From a virus, in the IMG/VR virus record IMGVR_UViG_3300021379_000269, positions 1 to 45,111 of that record: a DNA stretch of 45,111 bases; one strand, 5' to 3'. Positions within the stretch are counted from its first letter, which is position 1; each line of letters starts with the position of its first letter. Shown piece by piece: positions 20,965-29,006 of this stretch. The notes beneath the pieces are model-generated. The model had not been told where the DNA came from. It ran no database searches and saw nothing but the letters and a program-made list of their open reading frames with translations. The position numbers and the translations under genes were made by a program.

Positions 20965-21420
20965 TTATGGATTGATTGTAATGCCGTTAGAACCAATTAC
21001 AACCCAATTAGAATTGGTAAACAGAAGTGTTGCAGAGTCGCCAACATCATCAAATGTAATTGAAGTTCCACCCGCCATATTAGTAGGTGTTACGACAGAA
21101 TCCCCACCATCAGCAATCATTGTGATGATTTTGATTTGTCCATTAGTTCCGTCTGCAATAGCGCCCGCATGAGCACCACCAGCAGTAACCGTGTCAATGT
21201 GACTGATAGATGCAGTAACATTAACTGCCTCTGTTGTTGTATCAACAACTTGAACAGTATCATCTAGTGCGATATATGTTGGAATGTTGTTGAAAAAGTT
21301 TGCAACCGAAATCTTTTTATTTACAGGGTTGCCACTTGGATCATCAATCACATGAAGAAGATCTTCACCAGCGATTGCGTTACCCAAATCAGTAAGTGCA
21401 GTAATCTTTTTATCTGCCAT
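20965..21420 (-). CDS. Probable virion structural protein
   Basis: A 151-residue beta-rich protein beginning MADKKITALTDLGNAIAGED, followed by LLHVIDDPSGNPVNKKISVA. That start is common on phage structural and tail-fibre-associated proteins. The C-terminal part is Gly/Asp/Thr-rich strands ending NWVVIGSNGITINP. No enzyme motif. Probably a late protein. Confidence 0.72.
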   Translation of the reverse strand: MADKKITALTDLGNAIAGEDLLHVIDDPSGNPVNKKISVANFFNNIPTYIALDDTVQVVDTTTEAVNVTASISHIDTVTAGGAHAGAIADGTNGQIKIITMIADGGDSVVTPTNMAGGTSITFDDVGDSATLLFTNSNWVVIGSNGITINP

Positions 21421-21447
21421 TTTAGTTTCTCCTAATTGTTAAAACCC

Positions 21448-21702
21448 TCAACTCAATACTGCTTTTAGGGCAGGATTATCGTCTTGCGAGGGAATGCTAC
21501 TGGCGGGATTCGCCTCAAGTTGTTGCAGAAACAAATCGCATTGTTGGATTGCACCATTGATGGCGTTTCCTTGTGCGGTAAGCTGCACTCTCATTTTATC
21601 TAGGTTCTGAATCTGACTTTGAATTTTCTCTAGGTCAGTTTCCAGTTCCGTTTTCTTTTTCTCAATGTCACCGACACTAAGTGTCTTTTCATTTTTAGAC
21701 AT
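21448..21702 (-). CDS. Coiled-coil protein, structural block
   Basis: An 84-residue protein, nearly all one coiled coil (DIEKKKTELETDLEKIQSQI, QNLDKMRVQLTAQGNAINGA) with a flexible end. Probably a small scaffold or tail component. TATAATATAAGAGG lies directly before it, but would place transcription start in the RBS, so I did not call it a promoter. Confidence 0.65.
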   Translation of the reverse strand: MSKNEKTLSVGDIEKKKTELETDLEKIQSQIQNLDKMRVQLTAQGNAINGAIQQCDLFLQQLEANPASSIPSQDDNPALKAVLS

Positions 21703-21723
21703 AATATCCTCTTATATTATATA

Positions 21724-21993
21724 TTATACATCTGCACCGATTGTTGTATCATCAGTGTTATCATCACCAGTGATAGAAGACATAGCAACAAGAACTTCAG
21801 TCTTGTTACGAGTTCTACCAGATGAATCAGTATATGTGTTGTTTGTTACCCAACCAGCGTGTGCAACACCTTTGTCTTTGTTACCTTGAATCTGTGCTTC
21901 TGCTTCTGAAATTCCAGCAACAGCAGTTTTTTCAGCGGTAGTCAAATACTTTGGTTTGTCAGCAGCTTGGTCAACTGTTCCCCATAGTGCCAT
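21724..21993 (-). CDS. Conserved structural-block protein, 89 residues
   Basis: Begins MALWGTVDQAADKPKYLTTAE, with KGVAHAGWVTNNTYTDSSGR and TEVLVAMSSITGDDN. The MxxWG...KPK start and AGW..Y.D..G pattern match a small virion protein of marine T4-like phages in my memory. AAGGAG precedes the ATG and a possible late box lies about 33 bases upstream. Confidence 0.7.
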   Translation of the reverse strand: MALWGTVDQAADKPKYLTTAEKTAVAGISEAEAQIQGNKDKGVAHAGWVTNNTYTDSSGRTRNKTEVLVAMSSITGDDNTDDTTIGADV

Positions 21994-22025
21994 TTTAGTT
22001 TCTCCTTAAAAGGTTTGTTATGTTC

Positions 22026-22033
22026 TATTTATC
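22026..22033 (-). promoter_or_regulatory. Possible T4-type late promoter
   Basis: GATAAATA, one base off TATAAATA, about 33 bases before the structural gene at 21993. It overlaps the stop of the HAD gene. Confidence 0.4.
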
Positions 22034-22541
22034 TAAATCCATATCTCTTCAATTGAGATATAGTGTTTGATGGACTAGTATGATGAATACCAATTCCACC
22101 CTTTGCTTCCCATTCTTTAATATTTTTGATGTAATCATCAATCAATAGATTTGGTTTACCATTATTTGTGGCATACCGTTGTTTGTCGGCCCGTTGAACA
22201 AGATATACCGTTCCTCTAGGATTGGCGTTCTTCTTCAACCATGCTTTCTTGCCTGGGCGACAATTCGGATCACGAGTAGAATATGCAGATAGAATATTTG
22301 CATTATATTTGTTAATCAAACCCCACATTCTCTGTGCGCCTGGCATCCAAGGCAAGGTGTGCCAGAAATCTTTTTTACTTTTGATTTCTTCCCACCTTTC
22401 TTCCTTGTCTGTCTTTGCAAAATCTTTACCAGTTAGTTTTTGATACCCACCGATAAAGTCACAAAGAACCATGTCCATGTCACAGTAAATCTGTGGAAGC
22501 TCGTCTTCGTTTATTTTTGTGAGTTCCACAAGAGTTTTCAT
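22029..22541 (-). CDS. HAD-family 5'-nucleotidase-like protein, CTS-like start
   Basis: A 170-residue HAD phosphatase of the NT5C-like type. Motif I is IYCDMDMVLCDF (about 19-30, nucleophile Asp); motif II falls in the NILSAYSTRDPN segment, and the late acidic motif is NLLIDDYIKNIK. It would remove phosphate from nucleotides or another small substrate. The start MKTLVELTKINE ends in INE, an (I/L)xE prohead-protease site, so it may be packaged. It sits among structural genes, not nucleotide genes. Confidence 0.78.
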   Translation of the reverse strand: MKTLVELTKINEDELPQIYCDMDMVLCDFIGGYQKLTGKDFAKTDKEERWEEIKSKKDFWHTLPWMPGAQRMWGLINKYNANILSAYSTRDPNCRPGKKAWLKKNANPRGTVYLVQRADKQRYATNNGKPNLLIDDYIKNIKEWEAKGGIGIHHTSPSNTISQLKRYGFR

Positions 22542-23293
22542 TACTTATCCTCATCTGCGTCTGGTGACACTTCTACTTTAGAAACAGGTTTCCCTGTCAT
22601 AGTCTTTTTGTCTGCCTTTGATTCGTCATCGTTTTCTTCGACTTTCTTTTTACCAGCAGATTCTTTCCACATATCAGTGATATGTTTTGCAGCAAGTTCA
22701 GCAAGAGAAAGTTCTTCTTTAACTTCTTCTTTCTTAGCACCTTTTGCTCTTAGTTTTGCAAGATCATCACCAGTGATTTTACCATCTTTGTTCATGTCGA
22801 TTTTCTTCTGTTTTGCAGTCAACTCTTCATTTTTCTTTTTTGCAAAGTCAGAATATCCTTCTCTTTCAAGAACCTTAAATGATGGAGCACCTTTAGACTT
22901 CATGTCCTTCATCAACTTGTCTGCATCATCTGGGAATTCGATTACGAGTTCGTCACCCTCATCGTATGCATCTTCGTAAGGCACCATATTTCCAGCAACT
23001 CTCTGTGTAAGAACTTTGTATGCTTTTGCAGCGTCACTAGAACTTCTGAACTGTAGAACAAGAAGGTCTGCTGGTTTCTCTTCCAACTTTGCTTCTGCCA
23101 TGTGATAACCTTTGTTGTCACAATGGTCACATCCTTCGCCTTTACACTTAGGACATTCTACTTTTTCTTCGTTCTTAGGTTTTTCACCTTTTTCTTTTTT
23201 CGCAATTGCGATAGCAGCCTGTTGCGCTGGAGAAACTGCCTCCAACACAGCACTTTCTAGACTGCCAGGTTTGGTTTTTAGATACTTAGGCAT
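22541..23293 (-). CDS. Multi-motif head protein candidate with zinc-finger and EF-hand
   Basis: A 250-residue protein. Near residue 47 is a DnaJ-type zinc site (CPKCKGEGCDHC). A middle alpha/beta domain covers LLVLQFRSSSDAAKAYKVLT. An EF-hand-like calcium loop is at MNKDGKITGDDL (about 166-177). LEE (in AKLEEKPA) and LAE (in LSLAELAAKH) are prohead-protease-type sites between segments. It overlaps its neighbours and may be an internal head or scaffold polyprotein. Confidence 0.7.
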   Translation of the reverse strand: MPKYLKTKPGSLESAVLEAVSPAQQAAIAIAKKEKGEKPKNEEKVECPKCKGEGCDHCDNKGYHMAEAKLEEKPADLLVLQFRSSSDAAKAYKVLTQRVAGNMVPYEDAYDEGDELVIEFPDDADKLMKDMKSKGAPSFKVLEREGYSDFAKKKNEELTAKQKKIDMNKDGKITGDDLAKLRAKGAKKEEVKEELSLAELAAKHITDMWKESAGKKKVEENDDESKADKKTMTGKPVSKVEVSPDADEDK

Positions 23294-25235
23294 CTTTTGG
23301 TTTCTCCTGTGCGTTTAGTTTGTTAATAGTTTCTTGTGCCTTTGCGATTTGCAATTGCAACTGAGCGATACGAGTTTTCTTTTTGTCATCTCGCATCTGG
23401 TCTACCGCCTTGGCAGAATCTGGTTTTTGAGGTTCACCCTCTTCTTCTTTGATTGGATACCCAATCATTTGTTTCTTCTTCACCTTAACAATCTTCAAAG
23501 TCTTTTTGTCTTTGATTTTCATTGGGGGAAGTTGAGAAGTTGAAATGATTGACTTTGCACCTTTCTCATCAGATGCAGTTCCAACAACCTTGTTACCATC
23601 AGCAGTATCAACTACTGCATATGGTTCACGCAATTCATTAAGGTCAGTCTCTTCAAAAACGACTGGCATAGATACAGTTGCCTGTGTCTTAGGGTCTAGA
23701 ACAACCATCCGTTCTTTACCTCTGGTATCATTCTTATAGTCTTTTGAAACCTTCTTGAAGTTTGCCTTTGAGATATGAACCTTACCATCTTTTACTTTAT
23801 AGTCTCTACCAGAAAGAACTGCTTCATCTAATTTACCACCAGCATCTGTGAATGCAGCGATTGCCATGTTCTTCTTCTCTTCATCAGACTTACCTTGAAA
23901 CTGTGGTGCGTCTGATTTCTTGAAGTCATCAATCCATGCACCCAAACCATCAGAGACTTTTAGTTTCTCTTCTAGTTCTACAGATTCTTCCACCGACTCT
24001 GGAACAACTCGTAGTTTACCAGCGACATAAAGAGGATGGTCTTTCATCGCCTTCTGTGCATCTTCTTCGTCATTTGAGTCAACAGAGATGATATACTTGT
24101 TACCCTTCTTTGCAACCTTGTGTCTAATCTTACCAAGTGCTTCTTTCGCTTGGTATGTGACTAGTTTGAGATTCAACATTGCTTCTTCTAATTCAGTTTC
24201 TTCTGGAACATATTCCATCTTCAAACCGATTTGTTTACCTAAGTCTTTAGTCTTTGGCCCCAATCCATAGTCATTCTTTTTGATTCTGTTTTGAAACCAT
24301 TTGATAATAGTTTTTCTTGCATCACCATTTGGGTTTTTATTACCATCAACATACAAGTCATCATAAAGTTCGTCATCACCAATAAATCTACCAATTACAT
24401 CAACAGCATCATCACCCTCTTTACCAAGTTTGATTGGTTTAGACATAAGTTTCTTGAGGGCGGCAATATCTTTTGGATTATCTGCCATATGCCATGTTCC
24501 TTCTTTGATGTCATCAATAGATGCACCCATATCACCGATAGCAAATGTTACCTTACCATCTCTCTTGTATAGGAACTTCTTTACTGCACCTTCGTTACCT
24601 TTAGTGACTAGAGTAATCTTTTCAACTCTACCTTTGTTTACCATGTTTTTTGATTTAACAACATAATCAACAAAGTCTTTTCCTTTACTGATTGTAGAAC
24701 TGGTTTTAAGTTTTACTGTAGAACCCTTCTTTAGTTTATCAAATGTTTTAACCAACTTAGGATCATCCATTTTCATTTCATCAAGATCGAGTTCTTCTTC
24801 AACAGACTCTACATTATCATGATTGATGTTTGCATGAAGTCCCTTCATTTTTTCATGTGTTCCAGAAAGTTTATTCTGCATCCACTCTGGGAATTCACCA
24901 CCACCTTGAATATGTTGCATGATTTCATTTGCAGCATATACAATGAACTTTAGTTGATCTGATGCCATACCACTTTCATCTGGTGATGCTGGTTCGTCTT
25001 CCTCTTTGATTGATGGATCGTAATCTGTATTCAATCTCTTTAGAACAGCTGCAACCTGTGGATGTTGAGACAATCCTTTTTTAATTTTTTCAATCTGATT
25101 GACAGCACCAGAGTAGTTACCTCTTGCATATCTTTTATCAGCAGCGATACCGATCGCCATCTTGATTTCTTTAGGTGAGAATCCCTCACGAATTTGCGAA
25201 AGGATTTCACTCATTGTTGTTGAGTATCTAGTCAT
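23286..25235 (-). CDS. Large multidomain head protein, possible polyprotein
   Basis: A 649-residue Lys/Glu-rich protein. IRE at residues 15-17 ends a capsid-targeting-like start; from Met8 it reads MSEILSQIRE. Short acidic linkers with LxE sites lie near 151-153 (LDE), 349-351 (LEE), 421-423 (LEE), 469-471 (LDE) and 532-537 (LNE and LRE), between compact domains including DDFKKSDAPQFQGKSDEEKK. That SDAPQFxGKS block recurs in marine phage virion proteins as I recall. No catalytic motif is clear. Processing by a T4 gp21-like protease is the best reading. Confidence 0.7.
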   Translation of the reverse strand: MTRYSTTMSEILSQIREGFSPKEIKMAIGIAADKRYARGNYSGAVNQIEKIKKGLSQHPQVAAVLKRLNTDYDPSIKEEDEPASPDESGMASDQLKFIVYAANEIMQHIQGGGEFPEWMQNKLSGTHEKMKGLHANINHDNVESVEEELDLDEMKMDDPKLVKTFDKLKKGSTVKLKTSSTISKGKDFVDYVVKSKNMVNKGRVEKITLVTKGNEGAVKKFLYKRDGKVTFAIGDMGASIDDIKEGTWHMADNPKDIAALKKLMSKPIKLGKEGDDAVDVIGRFIGDDELYDDLYVDGNKNPNGDARKTIIKWFQNRIKKNDYGLGPKTKDLGKQIGLKMEYVPEETELEEAMLNLKLVTYQAKEALGKIRHKVAKKGNKYIISVDSNDEEDAQKAMKDHPLYVAGKLRVVPESVEESVELEEKLKVSDGLGAWIDDFKKSDAPQFQGKSDEEKKNMAIAAFTDAGGKLDEAVLSGRDYKVKDGKVHISKANFKKVSKDYKNDTRGKERMVVLDPKTQATVSMPVVFEETDLNELREPYAVVDTADGNKVVGTASDEKGAKSIISTSQLPPMKIKDKKTLKIVKVKKKQMIGYPIKEEEGEPQKPDSAKAVDQMRDDKKKTRIAQLQLQIAKAQETINKLNAQEKPKDA

Positions 25236-25521
25236 AATCGTTTTCCCATATCTGCAAGAGCAGATTTCCTTTTCCTTTTATTAGTCTGTGGTATTCCATT
25301 TTAGGAATACTGTAAAGTTTACCTTTCTCAAGTTCTTTAGGAAGAGAGTTGTCCATTTGTAATTTCCAACCGTCACCCTCTAAAACCGTGACTTCTCTAG
25401 GTCTTTTGTCTCTGTGCCAGATTAGTTCTGAATCATCAACCTCACCAGAAAATTCCCTTATGATATACTTATCTTCAACCACATCTCTATATGGTTTACC
25501 AGTAGAAATTTCCACCACCAC
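25228..25521 (-). CDS. Small cupin-like protein
   Basis: A 97-residue protein with a cupin-type beta barrel: ELIWHRDKRPREVTVLEG, then KLYSIPKMEYHRLIKGKGN and LLLQIWEND. His residues at about 37 and 77 could bind metal. The start is a GTG at 25521 or 25518 preceded by TAGGA, overlapping the large gene upstream. Similar single cupins are common in T4-like cyanophages. Substrate unknown. Confidence 0.7.
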   Translation of the reverse strand: MVVEISTGKPYRDVVEDKYIIREFSGEVDDSELIWHRDKRPREVTVLEGDGWKLQMDNSLPKELEKGKLYSIPKMEYHRLIKGKGNLLLQIWENDYD

Positions 25522-27673
25522 TTAGTCCTAGTTGTTTTGCATAACGAGGTAGGTTACAACTCCAGTAACCCGCTTTTGTTTTGTCTTTCTGTTGATCGCA
25601 ATTATGACGAGCAGCAAAATTCTTTCTCGCCTCTTTATCGTCCAACTTGACTTTCAATCCAGTTGTGTCACCAAATGTGACTTTCTTAACATTTCCAGTT
25701 TTAGGGTCTTTGACATACACATAGTATTTCTTAGGCCCACCCACCTTTGGTTTGTTAAGTTCTACATCCTTTTCTTCTACCATAGGACAGTCCAATGGAA
25801 CTGGTTGTCCTTGATAGTAATCCATCTTTCCAAGATCACCTTCCATAAGTTCTTTATCAAAACCTACAGGATTATAGATACCAATTTTATAGGCATCTCT
25901 CTTCTCTTGGAAAAACTCAAAATACTTTTCTGAACCAACACGATAGATGTTAGATTCGATTAGATTTGATGTCTCACACTCATTACAACAATTTGGTGTT
26001 CCACAATCTAAATGTTCCTTGAATGAAAACTTTTTTACTTCCTGTCCTGGCGTCATCTTCTGAGTCATCTCCCTTCTTGCATCTGTTCCGATTTCACGAG
26101 GGTCTTCAACACTTTCTTTTGATGTGTCAGTTGCCATAAAACGACCTCTTCTCAAAGTCTTAAATGGAATCTTCACTTCTCCTCCAAAAATCTCTTTGGG
26201 GCCGATAATCTTCAAAGTGACTACTTGTGTATTATTGTCAATATTTACAAGTTCAAAATCAATCTCACTATATTTCTTACCTTTGTAAGACATATCAAAT
26301 CCAGTTATAAGTTTCTGAACTTTACCACCAGCGACTGCCTGTTTTGCTCTTGCCTCTTCTAGTTCAAAAGATTCACTCTTACCTTTATGTTGTTTCCACA
26401 AATCTGCATCGGCAGTTGTTCTTGTCTTACCGCCTGTGATGAAAGAATTGACTCTTGCATGGCCCCACTGCTCTGGAGTTGTGCCAGGGCGATGTCCACC
26501 CTTCCATGCAGCGACACCTCTTTTATAAACTTGTTTCAAAATACCAACTGAGATACCAGATGCATCTGCCTTCTTCTGAAGTGACTTATCTGCAGCACCT
26601 TCTGTCATTTCTTTATACAAGTCTGGAAACAACTTTTTCATCTTGTTTGTAGACTTAGATGGTTTTGTCTTTGCAGATGCATCGCCAGGCGCTGGTTTGT
26701 ATGCCTTAGGGTCATCGTCATCCTTTGCTGCCTGTTTTCTGAAGTGTGCATCTCTCTTGTCTTTTGTAGACTTTGCCATCTCATCACCCTCAGCATCTTT
26801 TGCATAATACTTAGCGGGTTGAGTTCCCTTCTTGTCTTTAATGTCTTTGTCTTGTTTTTCGTCTAATTGTAACTCATACAACCACTTTTTATAAGTTGTT
26901 CCATCTTCTTCTGCAAAGGTAACATAGTTAGTTCCTCTACGAACAATCCTACCAGAGACACCAGAGTAACTATCAGCAACTATTTCGCCAATAGTTAGTA
27001 TCTCTCCACGAACATATAAATCTCTAAAAATATCTTCTTCTGTGATAACTTCTGTTTTAGGAACAAAAGACTCACGAATACCCATATGTTTTCTTACATC
27101 TTTGAATAACTTGTCACCATCAGCAAAACCTCTAGGTAGTCCAAGTTTGAACTGTTCAAAATCATTTGCAGATGCAGCAGCCCTCATCTTAGATGCAGAC
27201 ATTCCAGTGACACCTTCTGCATCTGGGTCTCTTTCACCAGCAGATACAACTTCGATATTATCGAAACCATAATAACCGTGTCTTGCATCTACACCGTTAT
27301 ATTTGTTCAATAGAGAATTAAACTCATCAACTCTGTCAGAACCAACAACCATTACAATTGCCTTATGTCCTTTGTTGTATAGTGAGACTGCAATCTCAAA
27401 TACATTTCTTGCCTTATCTACGACAATGTTCCTTGCGTGTTTTGGGAACATCTTCTTCATGTATGCAACTTTTTTAGTGTAAGGTAGAGGGTCTTTCTTT
27501 GCGTTTTCAGAGTGTGAAGCAAAAACATAATAAGGGGCGCCAGGATTCTTCTTTGCCTGAGTCGCAACCGCATCTAATAGTTTTTCGTGTCCAGTTGTTG
27601 GGGGATTAAATCTACCAAAAGTAAATACGCAAGTATCCCCACGGGCTTCTCTTATTTCTCTAAAAGTTCTCAT
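25496..27673 (-). CDS. Multidomain nucleotidyltransferase, capsid-targeting candidate
   Basis: A 725-residue protein from ATG 27673 (ATGA overlap), starting MRTFREIREARG with IRE as a protease-type site. Residues ~12-190 are a NadR/cytidylyltransferase-like domain: VFTFGRFNPPTTGHEKL (TTGH active site), VGSDRVDEF and GMSASKMRAA. Further domains: GRIVRRGTNYVTFAEEDGT, a VAAWKGGHRPGTTPEQWGHA block (near 390-410, DUF5824-like from memory), a CGTPNCCNEC cysteine cluster near 556, and C-terminal ARHNCDQQKDKTKAGYWSC. LDE (near 270) and LEE (near 438) separate domains. It may join nucleotide chemistry to a capsid-packaged polyprotein. Confidence 0.82.
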   Translation of the reverse strand: MRTFREIREARGDTCVFTFGRFNPPTTGHEKLLDAVATQAKKNPGAPYYVFASHSENAKKDPLPYTKKVAYMKKMFPKHARNIVVDKARNVFEIAVSLYNKGHKAIVMVVGSDRVDEFNSLLNKYNGVDARHGYYGFDNIEVVSAGERDPDAEGVTGMSASKMRAAASANDFEQFKLGLPRGFADGDKLFKDVRKHMGIRESFVPKTEVITEEDIFRDLYVRGEILTIGEIVADSYSGVSGRIVRRGTNYVTFAEEDGTTYKKWLYELQLDEKQDKDIKDKKGTQPAKYYAKDAEGDEMAKSTKDKRDAHFRKQAAKDDDDPKAYKPAPGDASAKTKPSKSTNKMKKLFPDLYKEMTEGAADKSLQKKADASGISVGILKQVYKRGVAAWKGGHRPGTTPEQWGHARVNSFITGGKTRTTADADLWKQHKGKSESFELEEARAKQAVAGGKVQKLITGFDMSYKGKKYSEIDFELVNIDNNTQVVTLKIIGPKEIFGGEVKIPFKTLRRGRFMATDTSKESVEDPREIGTDARREMTQKMTPGQEVKKFSFKEHLDCGTPNCCNECETSNLIESNIYRVGSEKYFEFFQEKRDAYKIGIYNPVGFDKELMEGDLGKMDYYQGQPVPLDCPMVEEKDVELNKPKVGGPKKYYVYVKDPKTGNVKKVTFGDTTGLKVKLDDKEARKNFAARHNCDQQKDKTKAGYWSCNLPRYAKQLGLSGGGNFYW

Positions 27674-28914
27674 TTGTCCCATGCCTTAATTGCAGTAAAG
27701 TTGTTGAAACTAAATTCCATTCTATCGACTAGTTTAACTGCACCACCAGTAGTTCTATCAATTGCAACATAACCTTCTGGATTTACGACTTTGAATCCAT
27801 TAGAAGTTTTAATGAAAGTTCCAATGCTCTTAACAGTATTTAGTTTACTTACAATACCCATCTTTGCATCAACAATATGGTTTTGAAATGTAAGAATGTT
27901 AGTTAGATTTGCAGTATGTTTCTTGAGCTCACGAACAGTTTCTTTCTTATTTTGTTCTGCAACTTCTTTAGTCTTTGGAGTCTTTAGTTTGTCAATTCGT
28001 TTTTGATATACACCTTCAACCCACGCAATATATCCTTGTGCGTGTTGTTTAGGGTTAGTGATTGTTTGTCCAGCACGAACCTTTGAGTTATTGTATGTTT
28101 TCAAAGATGCACCAGATAAATCACCAGTAAAACTATTTTGAATATTGAGGAAATTATTAAGTAGTGTTGAGTTTACTTTTCTAAAAGTAGAACCAGCAGC
28201 AGATAGGGATGAAGTAACCTTATCTGTTTCAGTTGCAGTCATTGTCGATGAACCAGAAGTATCTTTATAGGTTGCATCATCCATCCATACAGATGCAGAC
28301 TTATTTAATTTAGAAATATTTGCACCAAACTTTGCTTTCATATCTTGTAGAGTTCTACCAGAATATGTTGTATGCCAAACTACACCAATCTTTGCGGTCT
28401 TGATTGCCTTACCCAAATCTGAGTTGACATCTGCAGCATAGACAATAGTGTTTGGTTGGAATGTGTAATAGGATTTACCATCAATGTTTTCTGTTGAAAC
28501 CGTATCACTGGTGAACATCAAGTCACCCTGTAGAACACCAGTGATTCCTAATTTAGAAAACTCAGAAAGGGCAACCTTAAATTTGGTTGCGAGATCACCA
28601 GAAACATCTGCATCAACTTCAGATGCAGTTTTGTATAATTTTGGATTTACATTGAATACAGATTTCTTCGCAACAAAGAACTTACCATCTTCTGGATCAA
28701 TTCCAGCAAAGATTGCAGGAGCACCATCCCATTTAACGGTCATGTTTATAGAGGAACGAGATGCACCCGCTAACATATCACGCAATGACCGTATAAAGTT
28801 GATAGAGGAACGGCCTCCGTCAACTCCATAGTTAAGAATTTCGTCTTCTATATGTTCTAGGTGTAGATTTTTCCCACCTTTATCTTCAGCGAGAAATCCA
28901 GAAAATTTAAGCAT
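27670..28914 (-). CDS. Ligase-like nucleotidyltransferase candidate (DUF6267-like)
   Basis: A 414-residue protein starting MLKFSGFLAE, a CTS-like peptide ending LAE at residue 10. The middle reads like the covalent nucleotidyltransferase (RNA/DNA ligase) fold: motif I VKWDGAPAIFAG (Lys61, Asp63, Gly64), motif III-like GVLQGDLMFT (126-135), motif IV-like NPEGYVAID (378-386) and motif V-like AVKLVDRME (392-400). A long insertion separates III from IV. I recall the family as DUF6267, without known activity. It lies behind a combined early and late promoter at 28956-28989. Confidence 0.68.
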   Translation of the reverse strand: MLKFSGFLAEDKGGKNLHLEHIEDEILNYGVDGGRSSINFIRSLRDMLAGASRSSINMTVKWDGAPAIFAGIDPEDGKFFVAKKSVFNVNPKLYKTASEVDADVSGDLATKFKVALSEFSKLGITGVLQGDLMFTSDTVSTENIDGKSYYTFQPNTIVYAADVNSDLGKAIKTAKIGVVWHTTYSGRTLQDMKAKFGANISKLNKSASVWMDDATYKDTSGSSTMTATETDKVTSSLSAAGSTFRKVNSTLLNNFLNIQNSFTGDLSGASLKTYNNSKVRAGQTITNPKQHAQGYIAWVEGVYQKRIDKLKTPKTKEVAEQNKKETVRELKKHTANLTNILTFQNHIVDAKMGIVSKLNTVKSIGTFIKTSNGFKVVNPEGYVAIDRTTGGAVKLVDRMEFSFNNFTAIKAWDK

Positions 28915-28955
28915 TTTAACACAGTTTCCATTTACACAAAGTTATATTACCGTAT

Positions 28956-28989
28956 TATTTATAATAACACAGCAGTTCATATTTGTCAA
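28956..28989 (-). promoter_or_regulatory. Fused sigma70 and T4-late promoter
   Basis: TTGACA (28984-28989), 17-bp spacer, TATTAT (28961-28966). This -10 overlaps an exact T4 late box TATAAATA (28956-28963), so the two share the bases TAT. One site could be read early by host RNA polymerase and late by a gp55-type sigma. It drives the gene at 28914. Confidence 0.7.
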
Positions 28990-29006
28990 GATGTTTTTAG
29001 AACAAA

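Noticed and set aside
21703-21723. AT-rich TATAATATAAGAGG before the coiled-coil gene, a possible -10 or late box
   Set aside because: Transcription would begin within the ribosome binding site, and there is no -35 element at a suitable distance.
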